From Acestrorhynchus altus (Eukaryota > Chordata > Actinopteri > Characiformes > Acestrorhynchidae): 64,000 nt of DNA. The stretch lies in NCBI GenBank assembly GCA_034509495.1, contig CM067512.1:2541573-2605572 (forward strand), in the 5' to 3' direction. The notes below the pieces were generated by a model, which was given only the letters and a program-made list of their open reading frames with translations, was not told the DNA's origin and made no database searches. This document shows positions 44,701-55,420 of the stretch, in pieces (the stretch's first letter is position 1; each line of letters begins with the position of its first letter). The position numbers and the translations under genes were made by a program.

Positions 44701-45364
44701 ATATATATAAATAAATAATATAGATAAAAAAGGACATTCAGGAATGAAAATATAATCCAAATTAAGCCCTGGGTTCTAAATGTTAAGGAAATCTGTGTTT
44801 GTTATGGCTGCTTACACTGTATCACCATCCCCCATACAGAACGCAACACAAACTTTATTAATAAATACTGACAAAACCATCCAGATGGAAAACAAATGCT
44901 GGTCATTTTGCCACTCAGTGGGTGTGTCCATAGTGACTCCCACCAGCTATGATGTCAAACCCAGCCTCCATAGATCTATAATTCAAATAAAAATAAAAAA
45001 AAATAAATTAAAAAGTATAAAATCAATCAATTGGAGCTGGAAAATGAGCTGTGTTTCACCTAAATCTGGTTAAATTCCGGAAAATCGCAACCAGCACATG
45101 ACCGTGATTCACCTCCCGTTGATTCAATTATTGACAAAACTTTTTCAATTACGACTCCAAACATTAATTCGCATTTGACTGATCAGACCGCTTCCCCACG
45201 CCTGTGCGAGAACAGAGATGTTCTGCGCTCTTTCCTGGCTCTGAGAACGTTCTGCTGAGACTGTGTTCTGCCTTGAATAGCCAGAAGAAAAAAAGCTCCA
45301 AATATCAATAATACATGACAAGATCCAATCTGTGTGTATTATGCTGAATGCTCTCTTCAGTGAA

Positions 45365-45368
<4 letters not shown>
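44701..45368. other. Gene-free stretch
   Basis: AT-rich at first, then single-copy sequence. The frame at 44780-45073 has no recognisable domain. Confidence 0.4.
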
Positions 45369-45432
<64 letters not shown>

Positions 45433-45434
45433 GA
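45369..45434. repeat. (GA)n microsatellite
   Basis: A nearly pure GA tract of about 66 bases, read as Ser/Leu repeats on the minus strand. Confidence 0.97.
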
Positions 45435-45589
45435 AGAGACATTTGGCCTTCATTTTGGTATAGATCTTTTCAGAACATGTTGCTATTTTTTTTAAGTGTT
45501 TGCTCCCCACAAAGGCGTAATGTACGAGACCGCAGGTTGTCGCCACACACGGGAAAATGTTTGGCTCTGATATCAGAGGAAGAGTGATA

Positions 45590-46060
45590 TCATTGATAAG
45601 TGATAACTGCATACTGGAGCACGGATGTCACCCGTCTGAAAAGGCTTTGAGGCGGCGGGTGAATGTGGCGTGTTGTGTTTTAAATGTGCCACTGGCTGAA
45701 TGAGACGTCCAAATAGAAGGTCTGTGGAACTTAGTTATCTCTATTGAAGCGTCTGAAAAGACCCGTCTGAAGGGAGATGCCACTCATGTCCTCGTCGCAG
45801 GCTGGAAAAGGAAACGCAACGCGACTCCCGGAGAAAGACGGAATGCTTTTTTAGATCTCTCTCTTTCACTCTGACTGCAGAGCTGCACCTTCACCCTGTC
45901 ACCATTACTCAGTTCAACCTGATTTAACCTGACGTTCTGCAGGCCCCTCCAGGCGGGGCGTGGGCGTACACAAACACCCAGTCAGATGTCAGAGACTGTC
46001 ATTTAAATTAAATTAACCAGCTTCTTTCGTTTTTCTCCAATCAGTCACTGTTACTTCGCG
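45590..46060. other. Single-copy stretch, weak CNE candidate
   Basis: GC-balanced, non-repetitive sequence with words such as CACTGGCTGAATGAGACG near 45692 and AACTTAGTTATCTCTATTG near 45729. No coding features are seen. Function unknown. Confidence 0.3.
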
Positions 46061-46184
46061 CCTCGTCACTCTTTGAGGAGCAGATGCTCAAAAAACATGG
46101 TTGCACTGGCAGCTACAATGCAACTGGTCCATACTGGTGATACTGGAAATATCATTTAACTTAAAGAAATGTTGGAAGGGTCCG

Positions 46185-46490
46185 TAATTGGGGTGGAGCC
46201 CTGTTGTGAACTCTTCTGTGTTTGGTGGGGGTGGGGCTAAAGGGGGAGGCTGTACTTGTTGAGAGGGTTTGTAATTAGGGGTGGAGCCTTGGTGTGAACA
46301 CTAAAGGGAGGATCTCTATGTTTTGGGGGGTGGGGCTTTACAGGTCACACTAAAAGAATGGTCTGTACTTGTTGGGGGTGGGGCTTTACAGAAAAAAAAA
46401 GCAAAGGGAGGGGCTACATTTGAGGGTGGGGCTTTGAGGGAAACTATAGGGAGGGGCTGTGTTTGTTTGAGGGTGGGGCTTTGAAGACAA
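46185..46490. repeat. G-rich degenerate tandem repeat (55-60 bp)
   Basis: GGGTGGGGCTTT / GGGGTGGAGCC type words recur with AGGGAGGGGCTG and TGTTTG words between 46190 and 46490. The plus strand has many GGGG runs, so it has quadruplex potential. The unit is imperfect. Confidence 0.8.
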
Positions 46491-47745
46491 CATCATTTTT
46501 ATTGCTGTTATTGAACTCTGATTACTCAAATGATCATTTAAATTTATAGACTTGATCACTGACACCATTAATGCTGACAGCTGTTTCATGCAGAGCGTAA
46601 ATATGCTACTGACTAAAATTATGACTCTAATTACCAAAATGAACAGTCTAATCCCGTATCTGTATGTGTACATTCAAGCACACTAAACACCAACACAATG
46701 GGGCACCATCTGCACTAAAGGCCTTTTTTTTTTCTTTTTAGAGGACTTGGCAACCTTCTGCACTTCCATCCACCACTTGGAGAACAATCAAAGAAGCTGG
46801 CCGATGGAAGCCATCGCCGGTTGGTGAAGTAGAGCACACAAGAATAGAAAAGCGAAGTGAAATCAAGCCAGATGACATTCCACTGAGGTTTATTGGGCAG
46901 TAAAATCAGAGAAAGGGTGTTGAAGAGGGGGTTTTGGGCCTGTAAGAAGCAGACGTGCCTCAGGGCAGGGCTGTGACCTTTTCCCCCATTGCATTCTGAT
47001 CAATACAGCCTTTCAGCACTGTGTTCATCTCATAACCCTCTCTGGGGTAATAGTGGAGCTATCCAGAACAGTCTGCCCTGGGCCATGCATCTGCTCTCAG
47101 GGAGAAACACCACCCCCAGTCCACAAAAAGCTCCATTGAGATGTGGAAGAATGTGTCTTATGGCAATTGATGATGGTGATGGACACTAATCATCTGGGAC
47201 ATTCTTAAAAATAAAGGTTCTTCAGTTCCTCAGGTTCTTGGTTTGGTTGTATGGCACAGACTGGGAAGGGCTTTCCCTAAAGCATCTCAGCATAATAATG
47301 AGTCTTAAATGGTTGAGCGAGCATCAGACAGACCTGGCCCACCGAGCCCAGGTTTCACCCATGTGATCTCTGATAGCTGGTCTTTGACATGATGTCATAT
47401 TAATGAGCAATGAAATACAAACTGGTTGTGCACAAACCCTGTAAAATATTATTGAATATACACACAGAAATAAGGGTTCTGCCTTATTATCACTGAATTA
47501 CTCAAAATAAAACATTACCATATCGTAGTGTCTGGTGATCAGTATGTCTAAACAGGTGGATTCAAAAGTCAGCCTTTAACTAAATGCAACAACAAAATCC
47601 ATCTGTCACACACCTGCTGAAAAACTGGACTCGTACCCCCTGCTTTAGCCCTGCCTCCTCCAACACCTGTCAATGATTAACACCACGACAGCCTTTAACC
47701 CACTGAGCCCAACAGAAATACGCACTCGTGCAAAATCCCTGCCTA
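46491..47745. other. Gene-free stretch
   Basis: No gene was recognised. A short family E-like end ATAAAGGTTCTTCAGTTCCT is near 47211. The frames at 46386-46673 and 46989-47189 have no motif. Confidence 0.4.
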
Positions 47746-47790
47746 AAACGGTTCTGGAGGCAGCGCTACCTCTGAGGCAGAACAAATGCA
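47746..47790 (+). repeat. Dispersed repeat family B, copy 2
   Basis: AAACGGTTCTGGAGGCAGCG and CTACCTCTGAGGCAGAACAA match copy 1 at 44524. Confidence 0.8.
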
Positions 47791-47934
47791 ATTGAGTCAG
47801 AAAATACCTCATTAAATAACCAATAGGTGGAGCTTCCTGCTCGGGGCTGTATATGTGGATGCATTGAATGAAAGGTGGATGTACTTTTAATCGCCTCAAA
47901 AGATAAAAAAAAAAAGTATTTACAGGTCAAACAT

Positions 47935-48455
47935 GACAGATATCAGTATTTTCAGGAGATCCTGGACTACTCAAATTTCAGATGACTATTCACAAGTTTG
48001 ATCATGTTTTGATAAAAAGAAACACTTGTGCATACAATGTTTTGTGTTTTTCTTGCTTATAAGGACTAATCACACTCTGTGTTTCGATCTGAAAATGGAA
48101 GAAATTTGTTGAGTTATTTATGATGATTAGTTTAACAGTTATATTTATAATAATATGTTTAAAATACTTAAAAAGGTCTGAAATAAAATAAAATAAAATG
48201 ATCACCTTTTGTTTTTATATATGTATCAGTATTATCCCTTCTCAGGACTTTTATTCTGAAATAAGAACTTCTCATTTTCCTCTATAACTCTATATCAGTC
48301 ATTAGCCCCGCCCCCTCTCACAGATCAGTCAGAGTCTATATGCACTGGAAGCTGATATACTACTGTATGTGTATCGTGTCTGTAGGTTAGTCTGATCCTC
48401 AATAGCCCAGAAAACAGCCTGCAAAGTGTGGATCTCGGGTTCTAAGAGTTCTTAA
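47935..48455 (+). mobile_element. Dispersed repeat family A, most complete copy
   Basis: Left part: CAGTATTTTCAGGAGATCCT, GATCATGTTTTGATAAAAAG, TTGCTTATAAGGACTAAT and TGTTGAGTTATTTATGATGA. Right part: TATCAGTATTATCCCTTCTC, GGACTTTTATTCTGAAATAA, GCCCCGCCCCCTCTCACAGA, TCAGTCAGAGTCTATATGCA, GTGTCTGTAGGTTAGTCTGA and GATCTCGGGTTCTAAGAG. The GCCCCGCCCCC segment is the single-copy source-like version of the minisatellite at 7749-8030. No transposase frame is seen. Confidence 0.82.
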
Positions 48456-48810
48456 GAAATATGGTTTTCTTTACAGGAACTGCTTGGGAATCACATTTAC
48501 TTCTAAGGAAGCATTTCACAGCTCTATCCTGTCTTTTGTGACAGTGTCACAATAAGAGGCACGTTCTCAATTCCAATTTGTAAAGCAGCTTTAATGCTCA
48601 TATTCAAGTTAACATTTTTGACATTGCTTAACAAGCCAGCAAACAAGCAAGAAACCAAAGAAAAGGCTGCCTTAGAATCGTTTTCCAGAAAGAAACAGTA
48701 AAACGTACTTCTTTAAAAGAAACCGAGTCTCAAACTGAATGCAACGCCTTTCAAACATAAGTAGAACTACATGCTTCTAAAGTGCCACTTACTGGTTATT
48801 TCAATTGAAT

Positions 48811-48870
48811 GTTCTCTGAGCCAGTTGTGTTTATTCTGCCTCAGAGGTAGCGCTGCCTCCAGAACCATTT
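48811..48870 (-). repeat. Dispersed repeat family B, copy 3 (inverted)
   Basis: GTTCTCTGAGCCAGTTGTGT, TTATTCTGCCTCAGAGGTAG and CGCTGCCTCCAGAACCATTT are the reverse complement of copy 1, including the CTCTGAGCCAGTTG end. Confidence 0.85.
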
Positions 48871-49140
48871 TGAGTAATCATTTGTCCCAACTGACATGCT
48901 GTTTATATCGCCCCACCACGATATGAAGACCTGCACAACCATGGCAGCCAGGGGCGTCACGTGACCTGGCCTTCTGAGGTTAAGCATTTGTAACAAGACC
49001 CAAACCTCAAAGGAGTCCCGTCCCCAGGTAGAACCAAATAAATGGACAAACGGAGGAACGTGCATTGATGCTCATCCACCCAATGTTCACACATCTGCTC
49101 AAGCCACTGAACATCCTTGGAGCTCAGTTAATCCGTCGGT

Positions 49141-49260
49141 AAGAAATGGAAGGAATGCTGCACATTTGGAAATCTGCCTAGAGCAGGTGATCCTCACCAA
49201 CTAAGTGACAAGAAGGAGACTAGAGAGGGAGGCCACGAAGACACCTACGGGCCTATTACA
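49141..49260 (+). mobile_element. Tc1-like transposase N-terminal fragment
   Basis: From 49141 the plus strand translates to KKWKECCTFGNLPRAGDPH and then QLSDKKETREGG. It resembles the linker and second HTH of Tc1 transposases (a W-K, NLPR-GRP, KLS pattern). The rest of the protein is missing. Confidence 0.7.
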
Positions 49261-49383
49261 CTGATTATATTCAAAGATTAATAAGTAAAATACATTTTTA
49301 AAACATGGTTAAGATTAAGAGCTTACAGCAATGTTCAGGACATTTATTTAACCCAGGAGGGAAGTTAATTAACCTAAAAAAAA

Positions 49384-49600
49384 ATGAAGCATCCAATACC
49401 TTTGGGACGATTTTGGAGTGGCAGAACTAAGCATCCAACCTCCGTACCTGACTGCACTGACGCTCTCGTGAGGACGAATGCAATCAAATCCTCCTCACAG
49501 CAAAGAGCAGAGGCTGTTACTGCAGCAAAGAAGGCAAACTCCCAGGAAATGCTCTTGATTTCTGGAGAGATGTCGGAGGAGTAGGTGTCAGGGCTTAGAG
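49384..49600 (+). mobile_element. Tc1-like 3' end relic
   Basis: CTTTGGGACGATTTTGGAGT, AGCATCCAACCTCCGTACC, AGAGCAGAGGCTGTTACTGC and GCAAAGAAGGCAAACTCC resemble the C-terminal coding part of a fish Tc1-like element (TFG, EAV-AAK words out of frame). It closes with AGGAGTAGGTGTCA, as in TIR ends of the AGGTGTCC type. Several stops are present. Confidence 0.55.
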
Positions 49601-49669
49601 CTACACCTCCAGATCCAGTCGTATCTCAGGCAGGTGGAGCTGACCTCCGTTTCAGGTCGTAAAGCAGTG

Positions 49670-49975
49670 ATTTCAGAGAAGTCTCGCAAATGAGCTCCAG
49701 CGTTTGTACGCACACAAAAAAGCATCAACTGCGCCGCCATAATGAGCGCATCAGAGCGACTGGCGTTACAGCCGAATGCTGAGGGTCTATTTTCTGTTTG
49801 TTTGGCTCAAAATAAGTAAACAAACGAAATAACAGGGAGACGTGACTTTACCTTCGTTACCGTCGACAGGAAGTGGGTAATAGACCACGTTCTCCTCCCT
49901 CCGTATGTAGGCCACGCTAAAAAGGCACCCAGCTTCCCATCTTCAGCTTGAGTCACTCCGTCCTGTTTTCCGAAT
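49670..49975. promoter_or_regulatory. Candidate conserved non-coding element (CNE-like)
   Basis: Single-copy block with GCGCCGCCATAATGAGCGCA near 49732 and AAATAAGTAAACAAACG near 49811 (forkhead-type words). No coding features are seen. Confidence 0.28.
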
Positions 49976-50109
49976 TGGAAATACACTTAAAAAGGAACAT
50001 TTTGAAGACGAAGGCTCACAACCATCTATATATATATAAATAAAGCACTCGTGAATAAGGCTGGAATTCAAATCCGGCTTTTTTTTTGTTTGCTGCAAAC
50101 TACGCTCCA

Positions 50110-50400
50110 TTGTAAGGTTGTCAGGAAAACACACAAACCACACACCTCGGGCTACGGCTTCAAACGAGCGCAGCTTTGTCTATGATTTAAAGGCATGTAG
50201 TTCCAGACCTGCGACAAAGCTCGGGACACATCAATCATGTTTATTACGGGAGGTGAACGGCATCCTGTTATTAGTTATGGCATGTAACCATGCAGCATAT
50301 TTGCCACCAACAGTAATTGACCCGATGGAGCTGCGTCTGTCTGGATGCGTGGGAAATGTGACAGCGCTGTAAGAAGCCTAGCCTGGGGAGAAGGACTACA
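50110..50400. promoter_or_regulatory. Strong CNE-like block
   Basis: GC-balanced single-copy sequence with CTTTGTCTATGATTTAAAGG at 50174 (Sox/Lef and homeodomain-type words), ATCAATCATGTTTATTACGG near 50231, ATTAGTTATGGCATGTAACC near 50270 and CAGTAATTGACCCGATGG at 50311. The frame at 50118-50372 is open but shows no family features. This is one of the best enhancer candidates in the window. Confidence 0.35.
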
Positions 50401-50559
50401 TTTGTTGTGATGTTTACACCATCAGAAACGGGATGAAAAGGGTGTTCATATTGTATTCGTCGCTCAAAGATAGGGCTATTACACGAGCTGTTTCACAGGA
50501 GAGGAGAGGAACGGAACGGGAGGGTGGTGTTGGGGAATAGGCCAAATCAGCCAGATCAG

Positions 50560-50830
50560 CATTTTCTAGGAAGTAGCGTAAAAAAGGAGGGTTTATTAAC
50601 TATAAGGCAAGTTATTGTCCTATTAAATGTAGTTTGAAATTGCTCCAGGGAGGAGGAGAGGTGGGACCTGCCAAGCTGATGAAAGGTGTTTGGAAGAAAT
50701 GCGAAAGAAGGTCAGACGCGATGCCTCCAGGACCTAATTGGATTCGGCTTTCAATCAGCGATTTTCTTCTTTATGCTGCTTTTTTGTGTCAAGAGTAACA
50801 GCAATCCTTAATGCGATGGTTTGGCCCCGA
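50560..50830. promoter_or_regulatory. Candidate conserved non-coding element (CNE-like)
   Basis: Single-copy block with AAGTTATTGTCCTATTAAAT near 50608, CCTAATTGGATTCGGC near 50733 and CAATCCTTAATGCGATGG near 50802. A short (ACC)n run follows at about 50852-50876. Confidence 0.28.
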
Positions 50831-51089
50831 TTCAAATTTGAACCCCCCACCAACAGCACCACCACCACCACCACTACCTCCCACCCTGTTACCAGAAGTG
50901 GAGACGATCGGCCAAGAAATATGGGGTGTGAAGTTTTTCATTCTTAAGTGCTTAGATCTTAGTTCTTAATCTAGTTCCAATCTAGGCGAAACAAACGTGC
51001 AGAAATTCGAATTCTGCTGGGGTGGAACATTGCTTTGGTGGTTTCTGACTCTTATCTAGAACATAAACTGAAGTAGGGAGCATTCAACA

Positions 51090-51642
51090 TGCCTTGCTGA
51101 TGTCTCATCACCTGAAACTCAACCCCAGCCAGACTGAACAGCTGTAACAAACTCAATGCTCGCTCCATTGTCAGAAGCACAAAGCCTTGGATGAGTTATT
51201 GATCTCGATGTTGCAAAGCTGACTCGGTCATGCAGATTTCTCCGTTACAACATCCAGAGAATTCCAACTTTTCTCTCTAGAGAGTCTCTCGTCATTTCAA
51301 GACTTGACTACTGCAACTCCCTTCTGGCTGGCCTTCCTATGCGACCCTCAGACCCTTAAACTGATCCAGACTGTTGCAGCGTGGCTCGTCTTCAGCGTTC
51401 CTATTTTGAGTCCTCTGCTGCGTTCCCTCTGCTGGTCAAATCTCTATCTGTACTAAGAGTCCTTCGAGCATCAAGTACAGCTCGGCTTGACCCACCGTCC
51501 CTCAAGACACACGGAAGAGAGACATCCAGACTCTTTCTGTCCTGCTCCAAAGTGGTGGAACGAACTTCCCGCGAGAGTCGGAACAGCCGAGTCCCTCACC
51601 CTGAGTGAAGAACATCTGTTTCAAAACCATTTAACTCATTAA
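51090..51642 (+). mobile_element. L2-like LINE, 3' part of reverse-transcriptase ORF (dead)
   Basis: From 51106 the plus strand gives HHLKLNPSQTEQL, ending in a stop. From 51291 it gives VISRLDYCNSLLAGLP, followed after six more residues by a stop near 51357. From 51381 another frame gives an ASSTARLDPPSLKTHGR stretch. From 51544 a third frame gives APKWWNELPARVGTAESL, ending at about 51642. These pieces match, in order, the conserved C-terminal region of fish L2-type non-LTR retrotransposon ORF2 proteins (LNP-KTE, SRLDYCN, PP-L, WWNELP). At least three frame breaks show it is inactive and 5' truncated. Confidence 0.88.
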
Positions 51643-51851
51643 AGACCAATAATTATAATATGTAAGTAAGTGCTTTTCAGAGACATTTGTCTCGTAGGTC
51701 CAGTTCTGACTGGTGTCAACATTTTCAGTACTTTTTGGCTACATTAGTCTCATAGCTCCGTTATGAAACTGAAGACGCAAAATTGTGTTTTTGTTAAAAG
51801 ATGGTGGTGGTTGGACTATAAATCAGTTTTTGGCTGCTCTTTCACTGTAGT
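51643..51851. other. Gene-free stretch
   Basis: Nothing recognisable is seen. Confidence 0.35.
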
Positions 51852-51865
51852 GCTCTCTCTCTCCC

Positions 51866-51917
<52 letters not shown>
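51852..51917. repeat. (CT)n microsatellite
   Basis: A nearly pure CT tract of about 66 bases. Confidence 0.97.
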
Positions 51918-51921
<4 letters not shown>

Positions 51922-52102
51922 CTGTTCTAATGCATGCTGGAAATGAAAACGGATATTTGTATGTGAGTGTGTGATGATGGGGGAGTGTTACTAGGCAACA
52001 GAGGAAACCATTTCATCTATCGCTCCAACAACTCGGCCGGCGCGATGCAGGGAAATAAAATCACATCACCAAACTGAATACAAAAAAGGCTTTTTATGAG
52101 TG

Positions 52103-52103
<1 letters not shown>

Positions 52104-52139
<36 letters not shown>

Positions 52140-52158
52140 ACACACACAAACACAGACA
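52104..52158. repeat. (CA)n microsatellite
   Basis: An interrupted CA tract, followed by a C-rich CACCCC run to about 52180. Confidence 0.95.
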
Positions 52159-52179
52159 CCCCCCACCCCACCACCCCAA

Positions 52180-52860
52180 TCTTCATAAAGCTCTGTGCGC
52201 TGCCGTCTAAATGACCCTCGCTCTGTACATTAGCCTTAGATTGCGTTTAAAACACTGACATTGATTTTACAGCCTGCATTCAAATTCAATAATGGAATGT
52301 TTCATCATCAAGGCTTCATAATGTAATGCCCCTCTCTCACCCTCTCTCTCTTTCTTCTCAGCAGTGAAAGCTCCAGTCTTCACAGTTCATATAAGTGGGT
52401 GGGGGAGTCACTTCAGGTGGCACGGAAAAGCTTTGACCTTCTCAGCTGAGCTCTTCTCATCACGCCATTCATCATTTGCTCTCTCCGTATGGCTCACTTT
52501 CTCAAACTTCCTGCATTTTCCTTGCCGGTCCTCCATTGATGAGAGGTGTCCCGAAGTCTGCTGTGGTTCTGGCTAGCAGGAAAGCCTGGCAGCGTGCATA
52601 AGCAGGATCTAATTTCAGCGGTTTTGTCTGCGTGAGTCATTTTGGCATGCTGCGTCTGAAAATAGTCGCGTTTCTTTCCCCCAGAAACGCCAATTGGAGC
52701 TGATAGGCCCGAGAGATGCCAGCTCACACTCTCCAGGAAAGGCCCGCGATAAGGAACACACAGAAACTGACATTCGATTACATGCAATTGGATGACATTC
52801 ATAATGCATGTGTAAGGCATGGACGGTGCGTATTAGGAACACGGTCTTTGCAAATGCCGT
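52180..52860. promoter_or_regulatory. Long CNE-like single-copy block
   Basis: About 680 bases with no interspersed repeats. Words include ATTCAAATTCAATAATGG near 52278, GTGAGTCATTTTGGCATGC at 52632 (AP-1-type core), and GATTACATGCAATTGGATG at 52776. A polypyrimidine run ending in CAG at about 52354-52362 looks like a splice acceptor, but the frame that follows (52364-52576) is not a recognised protein. Confidence 0.32.
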
Positions 52861-53079
52861 CTGCAGTCACCTGCGGTTAGTTCTCTTACAGAAGCTCAAA
52901 ACAGTAAAAATCCATTCAGCCTTAACCAGCAGGGAGTCGGGAATATTAGAGCGAGGCGCTGGGATTTGAAGCTCAAAACTTTTGTAAAATATTATAAAAC
53001 TTCCCCGATTATTCCTGCTTCCCACTTTACGGTGTTTCTAATGACACGTGAGCACAAAGCCAACACTGCACTTCAACAT

Positions 53080-53592
53080 GATTAAATGTAAACATCACTG
53101 ACCGGATCACACTACCACTAACACTCACAACCTATCTAGAACCTCCATAAAGGCTTCTGTGAAGTTTATTCAGCTCCTATTACTGCTCACTCACAGTCTG
53201 CCTAGAACCCTCATGCTATCATTCACATTCACTGTCTACCTAGAACCTCCGGAAGGATGACATTGAACTTTACTCTCCTCACATTACCACGCACACCCAT
53301 AGCCTGTCTAGAACCTATAAAACGACTAGAGTGACATTAATCCTGCTCACACTACTGCTCGCAGTCCCAGCCTATCAAGAACATGCAGGAAGACTACAGA
53401 GATGGTTATTCAGCTCCTAATACCATTCACTCAGCATATCTAGAACATGCAGGAAGACTACAGAGATGGTTATTCAGCTCCTAATACCATTCACTCAGCA
53501 CATCTAGAACCTCCAGAAAGACCAGTATGTTTATCCTGCTCGCACTATTACTCACAGTCCCAGCTTATCTAGAACCTCCAGAAAGTTGTTAG
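53080..53592 (+). repeat. ~65-bp minisatellite, locus 1
   Basis: The word CTAGAAC recurs at 53136, 53202, 53240, 53308, 53440, 53504 and 53569 (with a CAAGAAC variant at 53376), mostly 64-68 bases apart with one short unit. Units also carry TTATTCAGCTCCTA and CACTCACAGTC words. The reverse complement of a related unit forms the array at 61740-62100. Confidence 0.88.
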
Positions 53593-54370
53593 ACTCTATA
53601 ATCCTTGGGCCACAATTCAGAAGTGAATTTCCTGTAGACTGGGATTTCAGCCACTGCTGAAGGTAGACCAGTATGAGGGATGTCTCCATACAGCTGCAGA
53701 TTCAGCTCCTTCCTTCCCAAATGACATCACTCCTTGAGCCCATCATTAACACCTGCTTTGAGATGCATTTTCATCTGTCACAGCCTTTATCAGGATGCTG
53801 GCACTTTGGCTGTTTTTCCATTTCACTTTTCTCTACTTTAAACTCCACTTCGCTCCTTTTCCTCATCGCTTTGCTGTACATTGGACATTTAGAAAACCAT
53901 CAACGGTTTCTAGCTCTCTCAGGTTCAGCCCGGGCAGGGTTGCTGTCAGCTAGTGCCACCCGGACTGCATCCAAACAGGTGTTTCCCAGAGGCGAGGCCA
54001 GGCTGAAGCTGCCCTTTCGTATGACATTTACACAGAAGATATAACCGAAGCAGGAATGTATACAGCAGCGAGCGAACGCAGGGACTGCCAAAGACGGCCC
54101 AGTGAAAAATGATGGAGAGCAGAGATGAAAGGAACAAAAGAAACACTGCAGAGTTTAACACGGAAAAATGGTGAAACGGCAGAGCTTTGAAACATAACTT
54201 CACCTGCTAACATAATAAATCCACCAGCTTTTATTAGTTATTAGTGCTAGTTACCATGATTTTATTAACATACACGGATTTAACAATTAAATACAATTCT
54301 TTGGAAATGGGGACGGAGAATGGAAAAAGAGGTTCAAAAATAAAGTTCCAGACCTGAGTAGTGAGCGGTC
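53593..54370. other. Gene-free stretch
   Basis: No gene was recognised. Frames on both strands at 53673-54213 overlap heavily and show no domain. Confidence 0.4.
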
Positions 54371-54894
54371 GTAAAGTTCTGGGCCATATTAATGTGGGGT
54401 TTTAAAGATCTGGGCCATATTAATGTGGGGTTATAAAGATCTGGGCCACATTACTATGGGGTTGTAAAGTTCTGGGACTCATTAAAGTGGGGTTGTAAAG
54501 TTCTGGGACACATTAATGTGGGGTTGTAAAGATCTGGGCCACATTACTATGGGGTTGTAAAGTTCTGGGCCACATTAATGTGGGGTTGTAAAGTTCTGGG
54601 ACACATTACTATGGGGTTGTAAAGTTCTGGGACACATTAATGTGGGGATGTAAAGAGCTGGGACTCAATGTGGGGTTGTAAAGTTCTGGGCCACATTCAT
54701 GTGGGGTTGTAAAGTTCTGGGACTCATTAATATGGGGTTGTAAAGTTCTGGGCCACATTCATGTGGGGTTGTAAAGTTCTGGGCCGCATTAATGTGGGGT
54801 TTTAAAGTTCTGGGCCACATTAATGTGGGGTTTTAAAGTTCTGGGCCACATTAATGTGAGGTTGTAAAGTTCTGGGCCACATTAATGTGGTGTG
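54371..54894. repeat. 31-bp minisatellite, about 17 units
   Basis: The unit reads AAAGTTCTGGGCCACATTAA followed by TGTGGGGTTGT, exactly 31 bases. Variants include ACATTACTATGGGG and GGGACTCATTA. It is repeated head to tail without spacers. Confidence 0.97.
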
Positions 54895-55129
54895 GTTATG
54901 GTATAAAGGCCACAGTTCGGGGAATTAGTATTTAAAGTGTGAAGTGTCCCCCTGAGTTGATGAGCACCACAGCTCTGGTGGAAAATCTGTTCAAGTAAAT
55001 AATGAAGGTGTTCACCGTCCTGATAGAGCTGGAAGGGCGAGGGGTCAAGGTAAGATTCAGGGTCAAGGATGGAGAATCGAGAAGGAGCAGATCAGCAGCA
55101 ACTCTGGTTTAGTGTTAGCTTTGGCATGT
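54895..55129. other. Gene-free stretch
   Basis: Nothing recognisable is seen. Confidence 0.35.
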
Positions 55130-55420
55130 CCTGGTAGCTTAGTATTCCCATACACCTCAAATGAACTTGCACTATTGATCGGCTGCGATCGATTTAGCTG
55201 TAGGAAGGCACTACGGCTGCTTAGCATTTGTATCTCCCTCCAGTGAGCTCGTGTCCACTCCCGGCTGCTGAGGCAAGGCTTGCTGTCATGCCGCGATTTA
55301 TCTGCTCTGCCTGGGTCGTCCCTTCACTTAAGGCCAGCTTGGCTTGGCTAATTACCGCTCAGCAACTAAAGCCTGGAGAAAGAATCACCTCTACTATTTC
55401 TGCCTCCTGAAACTCAGTCT
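55130..55420. promoter_or_regulatory. Candidate conserved non-coding element (CNE-like)
   Basis: GC-balanced single-copy block with GATCGGCTGCGATCGATTTA near 55177, GCCGCGATTTATCTGCTC near 55289 and GGCTAATTACCGCTCAGC near 55347. The open frame at 55228-55410 has no family features. Confidence 0.3.

Noticed and set aside
52340..52576. Splice-acceptor-like polypyrimidine tract followed by an open frame
   Set aside because: CT-rich tracts are frequent here. The frame has no domain and no matching donor site was convincing. Left as part of a CNE-like block.
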